Assembly: GCA_017562135.1 (NCBI GenBank)
Contig: QEYB01000921.1
Span: forward strand, 1-64,000
Source of the DNA: Dipylidium caninum
Taxonomy: Eukaryota > Platyhelminthes > Cestoda > Cyclophyllidea > Dipylidiidae
Direction: 5' to 3'
Length of the DNA: 64,000 nucleotides
The notes beneath the pieces are model-generated. The model ran no database searches, was not told where the DNA came from, and saw only the letters and a list, made by a program, of their open reading frames with translations. The translations under genes were made by a program, and so were the position numbers. Shown here piece after piece: positions 40,625 through 51,400 of this stretch. How positions within the stretch are numbered: the first letter of the stretch is position 1; every line of letters starts with the position of its first letter.

Positions 40625-41436
40625 TCAATTTAGGCAATCTAAATAAGGTTTCCAAATGGTTTGGTGTGTGTGGGGAGAGATATGGCCGGTTTTGGGATTA
40701 TCTTTGCTGGTTCCAGTGGCGGACGTCTGAACAAAGAAACTGGAAGAAGACCTGGCTGACTCACACTGGCCGCTGTCGTGAAAGTCGGTTTTGGCGGTTG
40801 AAGCTGTTGGAGGTGAAGCAGTTGGGACGTTTTCATTCACAGCAGTTGCCGCGCTTCTGCTACTTTGGAATACTTTCAATCTGTCCTTCACTTCTGGACG
40901 CTCATCTAACATACTGCGCAGGTTCTTTAACACTTGGTGACAGAAGCCCAGCATCTCGGCCTTCTCCATGCGAGCCTCGTCCTCTCCCTAAAATGTTAAT
41001 AAATATCTCGTTCGCTAACATTGCAATCGTCAACGGTAGGAATAAAGATGCGACATGGTTCGGTAGAGAACGACCGCATGGTTGTTTTTCAAGATCTACT
41101 TACGGCTCGGCCAACGATGGAGAGAGCTAGAGAGTGGAGTTGCGAAATTTTCTCTGAAATACGCGCCCTCCTTACACGTTCCATATTCTGTTTCTTTACC
41201 TGAGGCAAAAAAGAGGGGTTAAACCTAAAAAAGGGTTCATGTAGAGCGCATTACGGCTCCTTTAGAAGTGATAAACAAATTACCCTTCTTAATTCATTCG
41301 ATTGTTGTAAATGGACGTGTGAAAGAGGTTTACGTCTTCTACGTTGCCTTAACGATGCTGAGGAGGGGGCAGTATTCACATTTTTGGTAGGGTTATTCTT
41401 AGTAATGAACATCGGTCCCGACGACACCGACGCCAT
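40625..41436 (-). CDS. HES-E: bHLH HES-like transcription factor, 203 aa
   Basis: Exons are 41284-41436 (153 nt), 41104-41199 (96 nt) and 40625-40987 (363 nt), all phase 0. Introns are 84 and 116 nt, with donors GTAATT and GTAAGT and acceptors CTCAG and TTTTAG. The ATG at 41436 begins MASVSSGPMFITKNNP. Exon 1 has an RRRRK patch and ends SNELRR. Exon 2 reads VKKQNMERVRRARISEKI, then SQLHSLALSIVGRA. Exon 3 starts GEDEARMEKAEMLGFCHQVL, the closest match in the window to canonical HES helix 2. It continues RPEVKDRLKVF, then a Ser/Thr-rich tail, and ends TIWKPYLDCLN. The C-terminal motif is therefore WKPY, followed by five more residues, which might weaken Groucho binding. It is the sister of HES-D by sequence and position. 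Confidence 0.87.
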
Positions 41437-41482
41437 CCGCCAGCGACCACGAGGTAGTTTTGGCGCTATGCCCCCTTCTTTT

Positions 41483-41580
41483 CCAATTTATCCGAACGCC
41501 ATGTGGACGTTATCCGGATTGGCTGAGTACATAACCAATCAGAAACCTCTCGCATACGCGTGGTGACAGATTGAACCAAT
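41483..41580 (-). promoter_or_regulatory. CCAAT-box cluster upstream of HES-E
   Basis: CCAAT at 41483, 41535 and 41576 and ATTGG at 41518, 47 to 144 bp upstream of the ATG. Same arrangement as the other units. Confidence 0.6.
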
Positions 41581-41599
41581 CACAACTTTGGCATGGATT

Positions 41600-44250
41600 T
41601 TCTTGTACACGGGCGCCCTTGCGCGCACATTAAAGACGTATTATGTGTCCACGTTCACCCAGTTCGTTATTGGTCCGAATTTAGGACATTCTCCTCGATT
41701 ATTTTATCTTAGTTTCGTGTCTTACAACGGGCGCTAAAATGTATACCATTGTCATTCAGATAGGATTAGACATATAACCTTGCCGAATCGACGGACTTCA
41801 TGATTGCACGTTGATGTGACACACGAATAGATAATATCAACTAAGGTGATTGATAATGCCAAACCGTCTGCTAGTGGCGTTGTGTTCACGCGCGGAAGGT
41901 ACACTTTAGGGCCCAGAAAACAATTTTGGACTCTTTTTGTGCGATAATCCTTGGGATACGACGCAAAGTAATTTAGTAAAGCAAACATTTTCATTACTGA
42001 TGAGGTGAATAAGCAGATCTGCTTAATACAGTTCCACTTCTGGTCTCAAAATCCACTTTTAGTCTGATCCTCCTTTGCCCGAGTTTTCATTTCGGCATTG
42101 TTTTACTCAGCCAAGGAAAAGATTTCTCCTACGGGTGTGCTTTTGAAACCCTCTTTAAGTGGCTACATCTGCGTCCCTCCATTCAGACGGTGCCCCAGTT
42201 ATTTCACTCGATGCACTCCATTAAAAGTACACGGAAAAAGTTCAAAAAGTTGTCTCGTGGGGATACCTGATATTCAGTGCTTCTCACGTTCTGGCCGTGG
42301 GGACGGGCCTACAGCTTGGCCCCCTTCCCCTTCGTAGCACGAAAATCCCGCCAACGTAGTCATTTGGCAACGTGCTCCACTTCTATTTTACTGGGAGGAA
42401 GCTGAACTGAATTATAGCGGTCTTCTACGATTTCGGCTTTTCTTTCCTCTCTTAGCTTGGCAAACTCGACATTTTTGAATGAGTGCAATTCGGACACCAA
42501 CATGATTAGTGTGTGATTCCCTTCAAAAGTGTCGATGTGACCTCAAGTAAACACTTCTCATCGACTCACTGATCTCAACAGCATCATGTAACCAGTGTCA
42601 CCGCCCAAGTGAGCGAGTGAACCAAGGCGGCGACATGGCAACTAACGGCCACCTTGCATGGCTTACGGACAGTCTGGATACGTGACCACTTGGGAAATGG
42701 TAAATAATTTGCAAGTAGTGAAAAGTTGAAACAACTCAGAAGAACTGGAAATTTGTCTTGTTAACATGGGCAGATCTTAGCTAAAGTGCGCCTTCCGGGG
42801 GTTCAGGCTTCTCGGAAAGCCAGTTCTGAGGAGCAATTAACACGCCACGCTTTTAGCAACCTTGTTATCTGTAGACAAACGGAGTAACGGGGATCTCAAA
42901 GTTGACGCATTCGTTGACACTTCTTGGCTCGTTTGCCACCCTCGCAACGGGATTTAGGCAGGAGAGACTTTTTCAACATTATTTTCGCAAATAATGTGAA
43001 ATCAAGCGGAATGAAGTGGTGGTACGGCACCGTCGTGCGTGTAGCCTTTTATGCCACATTAATTTCGCCCGATTAACTGGTCGGAAGGGAGGTACAGTGA
43101 TTCGACTCAAAATCCCCAAAATTTCGCCTTTTCGTCTCCCGACTGAGATGTCTTGCCGTGTTTGTCAACCGAAAGTGCTGTGTCGAAAATCACTTGAAAT
43201 CCCTTAGTCTGTTGCGTTTGTTAACGCCTGCCGAGGCTTTCCATCCGCCACCCGAGGAGGCAGCAGCAGGGCCAAGTGGGTACTCCGTTGCTTAGACGGC
43301 GCATGAATTTTAACTATTCACCAAGACGACCTTCTTCCCCTCCACGATCCAAACTACTAGTGGAGGAGTTGTGATTCGCTGGGAAGACCTGTGTGTTTCT
43401 CCTCGAGCTAAAATACTATTCGGTTTTTTGTGAAATGCAAGACTGACATCAACAGCCACGGCATGAGGTCACTCAGATAACTTTTGTTTATGCTCGTATT
43501 CACTGTTTAGATTTCACCGGATATCAGGTGAAAGTCACTTGTATACGCGTCCCAGGGTGTTAGTCTAAGACCTGATTGCAATCTCTCACCCCGGCCTGAC
43601 GTCCTCCTCCACTCTGCCAGCCCCGTTTCCCCTCCGATTATCTGTTCACACACCTCGCACGGCACGACCCGGGCCGACGCTGTCTCGGGGAGCGGACGCG
43701 TTGTGACCGGCCTATGTGCTGAAGGGGCAAGAAAAAGGAGGCCTGAAGGAGAGATTGTAAAAGTGGTCCTAAGGAGTATATTTGCCGGAATTTGGGGCGA
43801 GTTTACGGAATTCGCATCTCCGCGAATTCAACTGGTCCACTCATTTCGGCTGCAGCTCAAGAGACAGTAGTCAAGCCGCTAGCTTTTCCCTCGCAAATCG
43901 AGAATCGGCGGTAAATGAGACTTCCTAGTGTGAACTTTGAGATTCTCACGGAAGGTGGAATGCGCAGTTCGGATGGTTCTGACGCCAGTTCACACCGGAT
44001 GCCATCTGATCGCAAAACTTCACCTCAACTCGGCGCCGGCTGCATTTCTCTCGCCTCTGCCACCGCCTCGCCGGTGAGGCGGTGTCCACAGATTTGGATA
44101 TGCGTCGTGGCTCCCACTCCCACCGTTTGCTCGTCTGCATAACCACATTCAAGGAGTTTGACGGTGGTTAACCGTTGGCCTGCGGCGGAAGCGACCCACC
44201 ATAGCCGAAAGGTTCTGCCCTTTTGAAATAATACAAATTCATTTTTTTCT
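41600..44250. other. Intergenic, HES-E to mariner remnant; no recognised gene
   Basis: Few ORFs longer than 70 codons occur, none recognised. The stretch is gene-poor by eye. Confidence 0.5.
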
Positions 44251-44259
44251 ACCGTAAAT

Positions 44260-45140
44260 TAAGTTTATTAAATAATGTAATCGCCATTATGAGTAATGGC
44301 GCTTTGCCGGTGCGGCAGCAGTTCGTGTATCTCATTTCAAACATCGTGCTTCATCTTTTGGTGTTATGAATTGAACCAGCGCTTGTCTCATATCTCCTTC
44401 ATTTCTAAATTTTTCCCATCAAAAATTCTGCAGGGACGAAAATAAACGTTAGTGGAGAGGTGGGCACTAAGTCCGGGGAATTAGGTGGATGCGACAGAAT
44501 TTCCTAGTCTACTTCTGCAATGTTGCAGCATGTTGCCTGCCATCCTTACGATGTCTTGCCTCTTCCTCCTGAACATGGCCAGCCTTTCTTCTCCACTGCT
44601 GTCTTTAACTCATCCACTTGCTGACCACACTTCAGCCTTTAACAGATCGTATAATGCTTTCGTCCTCGACTGTTCCACCACACACCACACACTACCACAA
44701 CATCCTCTCACTCAGGGTAAAATTTGCTCTAGAGGTGGAAGGGCCACGTCTGCCCGGTGCACAATACGCCCCGCCCTCACGATCGCTTCGTAGGCGATCC
44801 ACTTCTGCTTTCCAGCCACTGTCATACGACGACTCAACCATCCAGGTTCTTCCGAGTTACTTCACTTGGCACTTATCTTCCCCACGCAGTCGGAAGTGGT
44901 CTGATGAGCTGAATTAAGCCTTTCTGCGGTCTCCGATGTGGTCGGAAAAGGATCTTGTTCCAACATCGTCGTCGATCACAGACGGTCGCCCACCATGTGG
45001 CTCGTCACAAAGGTCAAATTCATCACCCGTTTCTCATTTTTCCAACTCTCTGCCACATGTCCTTTCAGAAACTACCTCTACCGGATATTTGAAATGAATT
45101 TCTACGTGCCTCAGGAGCATTTCTTCCTTGTTGAGCTTCG
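44260..45140 (-). mobile_element. Decayed mariner-type transposase
   Basis: Read on the minus strand, fragments follow the order of a mariner transposase but with stops and frame changes. Near the N-terminus is VVSERTCGRELEK, then a stop, then DEFDLCDEPHGGRPSVIDDD, matching the mariner ERTC..WF and DEPRSGRP..DDD block. Further on come a piece like the catalytic core, LSHPPNSPDLVP (the HPPYSPDL motif before the third catalytic Asp), LFSSLQNF, EKFRNEGDMRQALVQF and, in another frame, HNGDYII near 44264-44289 (the usual C-terminal NGDYI). I count several in-frame stops and at least two frame changes, so it cannot encode an active enzyme. Terminal inverted repeats and a TA target duplication were not identified. 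The subfamily is uncertain. Confidence 0.78.
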
Positions 45141-46133
45141 GATAAATACAGTAACGTAAATGAACTTTCTCAGTAGCCGTGGCACCCGATCGCTTCACAC
45201 TTGACGCTAAAGATGTGAAAGGTCTCTGCAGTCTCGCCTTTCTACGCGTTTTCCTTAAAGTGGACGCAATGGCCTCCAACGGGTTTGTAACGAAAAATAT
45301 TTGGGCATTAGAGGTTGGCTCTTCAGTATCTGCCTTTCCGACGCACAAAAGTGGGAAAAATGCGAGAAACGTGGTTGAGAGAGAACTATCGTGGACGACT
45401 GACAACTATGACTGTTCATTAAGTCGGCTTTCTCTGTTTGATGTTTATGGATGAGGGTAAATTTGCGAGGGCCGAGGGCGGAGACCCTTCCGCATGAAGT
45501 AGTTTGTCCTCGTGAGGCCATATAGGCCACATAAACAAATGAACGACTTACATTAAGTTTACTCGTGTTCTTTCAAAAGGAAGTGTCATTTCAATGAGTG
45601 GACAATAGGTTTGACTGATGCATGTGTAAGATGATTTGGTATTGCTAAACGCAATCCATTCACGTAACCTTTTTTGTACAGATTTCGAGACAGACACAGT
45701 TAAGTCACTAGATCTGTATTCGCATGCCAAGAATGTTTTCAACGCACTACAACCAATTGAAAAATTTAAGTTCCCTACCCATAACAAGGGGTATTATATG
45801 GACTTTCACACCTCCCTTTCTTCCCAACTGATAAGAAAAAACGGTGGCTTCTAATTTAAAGTATGCAGTGATCTGTCTGAAGCAATCCGCACAACAGGTA
45901 TTAAGATTGGAACATCGAGCTCTATTGTTTCAACGGAGTAACTGGACTGGTGGCAAGTAACAAGAGAAAATCGGAACCTTTTTTTTCAGCTAATCTCTCA
46001 AAAGGGATAACTAGCAGGCGCGATAATTTATTTTTTTAGCCGTGACTAAATAAATCTTTTTTAGTAAAAGACCTGTTACTCTGGTGGAAACGTGGTTTCT
46101 GGCGGATGCACGTGCAGATCCACCGACACTGCG

Positions 46134-46194
46134 ATTGGTTATAGCAATTTGGTTGCGACAACCTTATTTCCTATTGGCTATAAATATAGCCAAT
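46134..46194 (+). promoter_or_regulatory. CCAAT cluster with TATA box upstream of HES-F
   Basis: ATTGG at 46134 and 46173 and CCAAT at 46190, with TATAAATA at 46179-46186. It is about 185 to 245 bp upstream of the putative ATG of HES-F, so on the opposite strand from the other units' promoters but in the same relation to its gene. This is the only unit where I see a TATA box within the cluster. Confidence 0.5.
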
Positions 46195-46377
46195 CGGAAT
46201 ACAGGATTAGCCGGGTCAACAAGCATGGCAACTAATTTAAAAACGAAACTATCATGCTCGGCACTTTTTGCTTTGATATCAGAGGTCTGATCTACAAATT
46301 GCATTTTATGTTGATCGAAACATTTGTCCACTGCCGGAAGTGTCTATGCCGTTTAAGCAGAAGCAGGTCTTTCTGCC

Positions 46378-46946
46378 ATGTCAGTTGGGAGCAGACGTAG
46401 GAGTAAAATTAGAGTGAGCTTTGAGACTAACTTCATTTCACTCCTTGTTTTTTTACAATTCGCTTAATCTTCATCTCGGATGAAAAAAAAACAAGGGGAA
46501 CTCATATTTTGGCTTATATTTCATAGTTATACACTCCCGCCTATCCCATCATCCAAAGGAGTAACAAATGAACAGAAAAGGTTTTTTAAGTGTATGATGT
46601 ATAACTTGTCAGTCGAAGAACTTTTCCAGGTACTGTAGTCGTGTTAATACGAGACGCTGGATAATTTACGGGACTTTTTGCATGACCACAACTAGGCTAC
46701 GAAGACCTAGAGAGAAGGTGGGCATGCTGAGTTGCTGCCGTGAGGTCTTGGGCAATTTGCTCGGTCTTTTGAAAGAACGACTTGACATTGAAGTGCTGCT
46801 AAGAGCAATTTGCAGAAAAGAGGCTACACCACCACGAGTGGTCTTTGCCACAATCATGCTCTTTTCACTGTCTCAACGTCGCAAATACCCAAGCCATCAG
46901 CCCGAAGAAGATGCGGAAATGCAAAAAGATTTGGAGGCCTAATCTC
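46378..46946 (+). pseudogene. HES-F: inverted, decayed HES-like unit
   Basis: On the plus strand, a possible exon 1 (46378-46413, MSVGSRRRSKIR) ends at GTGAGC in phase 0, like the exon 1 ends of the other units. A short possible exon 2 near 46575-46643 is too diverged to show the NMER basic motif. The last exon contains helix 2, EKVGMLSCCREVLGNLLGLL, followed by ERLDIEVLLRAICRKE, which aligns with HES-D and HES-E (EKVEMLGFCHQVL). That frame ends without the C-terminal motif. In the frame one base later, 46900-46946 reads SPKKMRKCKKIWRPNL, which aligns with the HES-D end PPKKRQEVWRPYL. The unit thus has at least one frameshift and a Y-to-N change in the terminal motif, and its basic region is not recognisable. 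I call it a pseudogene; an unusual splice form is possible. Confidence 0.55.
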
Positions 46947-47621
46947 ACTTTTCTTTGGAATTATGTAGCTGGTTATTTAATTATTTTTCTCAAAGCCTGT
47001 GCATCTACATTTGAATGATGCCAGTAGAACCTACATTGTCCGCTCTACAGATTGTTTGCGAGACAGGCTTCCGTTGAGACACTGCGGAGATTTGCCGTCC
47101 GACACATCGACACCTGCGAACATCGACGTAGTGTCGGTCGTGTTCTTATTTGGGCCACTATTCAGGCGGGGTTCAGTGGGGGAAGTAAGGCGCAGACATC
47201 CTATGCTTCGTTTTAGCCTTCACTATGTAATTTGATGTTGGACGACCTCAAGGACAACATTGAAGCATTCAGAGCTCACTTGGACAGGCAGAGCATCTCG
47301 TTCGAGTGGACGAGTGCCGACAGCTTGTCCTCGTCCGGAGTCTCCTGTTGGGAATAAAGGGGATCCTCGCAGAGTAACAAGCTAATAAGGTTACAAAAAG
47401 CTATTTCCGGAAGGGCAACACACATTTTCAAAAAGGAGACTGGTTGAAATGTGACAAGGCGACTCCAAGTACACAGAATGGTTTGGACCCGATTGCAGAT
47501 TGCAGGCACCTAAGCTGCTGTGTCATTCATAATGGGATGCGCTAGCAAAAAAGTGGACTACGCATGAGAGAATACTTTTAATATTCCCCTTTGCGAACCC
47601 TCGACATGTCGACCATCCTCG

Positions 47622-47861
47622 GTGGAGGGTGGCCCTGCACTGCGTAAACCTTTGAAGAGGAGCAGTCGGTTAGGTGCGCCAATTTCCGTTGACGAGGTGA
47701 AACTAATGGTCTTTCTTCACCGGCTCCTCGCTCGTCTACCAGCAGGAAGAGAACGACGTACTGGCCATAAAGTTCAATTCTTCCACCGTCAGGAAGTAAC
47801 TTCGGGAGTAAAAGAGGAGATCCGAGGAATTGGTGTTAGTAAAAGAATGCCATGTTTGTAA
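47622..47861 (+). pseudogene. HES-G: possible helix 2 exon relic
   Basis: This plus-strand frame, 0.7 kb after HES-F, contains ISVDEVKLMVFLHRLLARL. It can be aligned with HES-D TEKVEMLGFCHQVLSNL (F, H and L positions shared, others conservative), and RTGHKVQFFHRQEV follows at the place of PEVKERLKLFQRKD. No basic region exon, CCAAT cluster or WRPY end was found around it. It may be a relic of a further array member or a chance resemblance. Confidence 0.2.
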
Positions 47862-48188
47862 GAAGCGATTTGAATCAGTCCCCATGACTGTCTGCTCAGT
47901 TGTGGAAAAACATGGCGAAATAGTCACCTTGTGAAAATAGTTTGGCAGACATTTACACAAAAAAGGGATGCTCATAGGCGGAAAGTGAGCACGTCGAGAT
48001 GTGCTGGAGGGGGGTCGGCAGAGCCGACGGGAGGTCGGTGGCCGATGCGATCGGAATGCACCAGACGTCGCCAACTCCCTGTCTGGCAAGTGACTGTGTC
48101 CATTAGAGGCTCCCAGTCGGACAACTTGCCGTCCAGTTGATGGACACGGAATCCCTCAATGTGGCGTTTGAGGAGGAGTTAGTGGCTT

Positions 48189-48203
48189 CCCCCCCCCCCC
48201 CCC
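48189..48203. repeat. Poly-C homopolymer
   Basis: Fifteen consecutive C residues inside open frames on both strands (48137-48406 plus; 48103-48288 minus). Any reading across it is uncertain. Confidence 0.9.
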
Positions 48204-48419
48204 GGCGAAACAAAAGCTGGCCAACAAACCCCGTCTGCATAGCTTGTTGCTCCAACTCACTTGAGCTGGAAAGTGCACCAAAAACCACAGATCCAAAATT
48301 GGCTACAAATGTTACGACTTCAAAGGTGTTCTACGAAATCCCGTCAGTAAAAATTTTGACGCTGAGAGAAACTGACGTCCACTTCACCTCCACGTCAGGA
48401 GTTTGAGCACAGGCAATAC

Positions 48420-51400
48420 CGACCGTGTCCTCTCTGAGTCCTCCTCGAAGGGGGCGTCAAGTTCAGTGATGGAGAGGGTCAAGCCCTCTCTTCAGCTTGT
48501 GGTTGTGGAAACAGTTTGATGGCCCGTCTTATGAGAAAGGGAGCGCGTCAAAGGACTCGTGGACACCAACTTCTCCGCTCTGATAGCACACGTCTGCTGA
48601 GGCGCATTAAAGGACCCGTCAGCCCAGGTGCAACCCACCTTGAATAAAAGGGTGACAGACTGGGGGACGTAGGCCAAAATATTTGAGAACCTCAGACAGT
48701 GAGGCGAAAATTTTACTGCGACCCTGGCTGTTAAGTAGGTTTGTCTGAAGTAAGTTGGAGGGGACTTCAACGAAGACAGTTCTGCATTTAGACGCGTCTC
48801 CACGCAGCGTGGAAGGAGCCACTTCCATCGCCGTAGCTGGCGATGGACATCTGTCGTGGCCTTATCGCGGGCAGTTCTGCCCCCGGCCAAGGCGATCCGA
48901 CGCTGCCTGCCCACCTCCGGTCGGGAAGTCACGAGGAGGCAGACGGTGCAGTGAATTAGCCAATGAGCACCTCGGTCTCGACGCGATTATCCTCGCTTTG
49001 AGGCCTCTACAATGCGCGTCCCATGCGTGGAGCCTTGGCCGCCTCGTCTCCCGACGAGCTGGAAGAACTCCCGGAAGCTCACCCTTCCACTTTACGCCAA
49101 CACTGACACGTTGTTGTGTTTTTGACGCTCTCTCGCCCTCCTACCCGACTGTCTACCTCAGTCAGCTGCAAGGAAGGATGCGAGGCGCTGAACAGTGCCT
49201 CGACTCTTCCAAGTAAGTTTGTATGGAAGACTGATACGTGTTCTTAAGCGGTCGTCCTTACCTGAACAGTTGGAAGGAGGCGGACGGTAGCTTCGAACCC
49301 CTAACAATTGGGGCTGAACTGCTCCACTCGCAGGAATGCCCACTCGAGCTCCCAGGGAGGCCGTTGCCATGGTGGGCGAGCGGAGGGTGAACTGGGCGAC
49401 AGGTGGGCCTCGTGAGAGGAGGATGCCTTAAGGCCACTTCATTTCCTTTCACCTCGTCTCACTCCACTGTATTTCACACGTGCACGCGATTCGCGAGGGG
49501 GCGACTTGGACCGAAATTGCCCTCCTCCTCCCCTCCTCCCCCTCCCCGCCTCCCGTCGCCTCCCCTGGTCCTCTCGTCTCGGCACTTATGGCGGTTGTCG
49601 TGATACAATCGGTCGGCCGGACAGGTGTGGACGAGGGGAGCGCCCGAGGGGAGGAGGGGGGGCGGCGGGAGGCGGTGCGCAGTGGGATGGAAGTCAGACA
49701 CACACACACACACACACAGATTAAATTTCACTTAAGGCACTAGGTGACGATGTCAGCTCATGTATCATGTCAGTGTCGTAGCTCCCACCGTATTGTCAGT
49801 GAGCTCGTGACTCTCGCCCACCTTCTTTCTTCTATTCTCTCGTTCCAGTTTAAAAGGTGCCAGTTAGTTGTCGAGTCTTATGCCCCATTTGCCCAAATGA
49901 CGGGCGGGGGGAGATGGACTGCAAAAGGAACTGGCTGTTAAGCAGGTGAAGAGGTGAAATGGCACTCATTCCCGTGACGGAAGGTCGTCCCCTCGTAGGT
50001 CCACTCCTCCTGGCCATCACCTCCTCTGGCAAACAGTTGAGTGACGAGAGTGTTTCGGGTGCTGCCCGATATTTTTTAATCAGTCCATTGTGAATGCCTC
50101 CGCCATTAATCAACAAGGCCTCGCCCCGGGTCCCCCGGGGTCAAGGTCAACGGGACGGTGGGAGACACGAGAACGCCCGTGCGAGCCGCGCGGGACGCAC
50201 AATAACGTTGAGGAGGGGATCCCCCTAAAGTATGGCAAATGTTGAAAACAAAAAGAGCCTAATTAGTACGACGAAAATAAAGAGACCATTCAATTAGGTT
50301 AGAGGGGAGTTTTCCTTTTCCAAGTCTTGTCGTCCTTTGGCCTTTTTGTGCAAAGGATAGACTTTAATTTCTTTGTGTTCTGAGAAGTTAAGCCAGTTGG
50401 TTTCCATTTTCTTGACCCTCAGTAAGAAATGGGAATATTTTGGAGTATTAAGAGACCCTGTCCAGACACTCCCGGTTGCATTGGCGTGGCATTTTGCCGT
50501 GAAGAAGGCCGAGGACGCCTGATGGTGGGGCCAAACGCCCTCTTCTAACAGGACAACACTCCAGACGCGGAGAGTCACTTTGTTTTTCAGTTTTCTGCAC
50601 ACGCTAAGGCCAAAATCATGGAGAGTAACATGGCAAGCGGAGACACGACATATTCTCACTCGGGGAAGCCGGCCGCCCGGTGCTATTCGAGGCCTTCTTC
50701 GCTGTGTCGCGGGATCGCCTGTGCTCGTTCCTCGCCCTCCACGTTGTACGTGGTTTTGGCCTTCGATCTCCACTCTACGCACACAGCCGACGCTGTAAAT
50801 CACACGCGATGCATGCGGCTTCGGTGAGTGTCTCGAGCCCACTGTCAGGCGGTTTGTTTTTCCGTTGCCAACCCCGGCGGGACCCGCGCGTCCGCCGTGT
50901 CTGCACGTGCTCCCACGGGAGGAAAGTGGCCGGAGTAGAGGCGGGACACGGCAAGGAAAGGACTCACATCTCCCCTGGAGAGACGCTCAGTGAGGGACCT
51001 CGTAGAACTCAAGACTGTCTCCTTTCCGTGTGAGTATTGTCTGCGACGGCACTAAAAAAGCTAGAGTCGCGGTTTCCAACCACCTTGGAAATGCGCTGAA
51101 TGCGGCAGGTCGCGAAAAGCGCGTCCCATGTTCCCCAAAATCCTCGGCCGGATGAGAGACGACGAGAGGGCGAGCAGGCGCCCCGCTGACTGGGAGTGTT
51201 CAGTCGCCTCGGCCACCCTGCTCGCATGGCAGTTCTTCCTCGGGCCTCAGACAATTGCGGGGGCCTCCGCGTCCCCATTCTGTTTTCAATTGCACTCCGA
51301 GTGGAGAAATCATGAACGAGGAGTGGAGCCTACGTGGGTTTGCAATTGAAGTTCAACTTGAGAATATTCGGCATACTGGCCTTTCCACTTCAAGAAGTCC

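Noticed and set aside
47280..47344. Minus-strand exon-like ETPDEDKLSALVHSNEML, resembling the end of a GAT domain (GGA/TOM1) or HES helix 1
   Set aside because: It has a good acceptor and a GTGAGC donor, but no VHS, GAT or basic-region exon exists next to it. The match is too short to assign.
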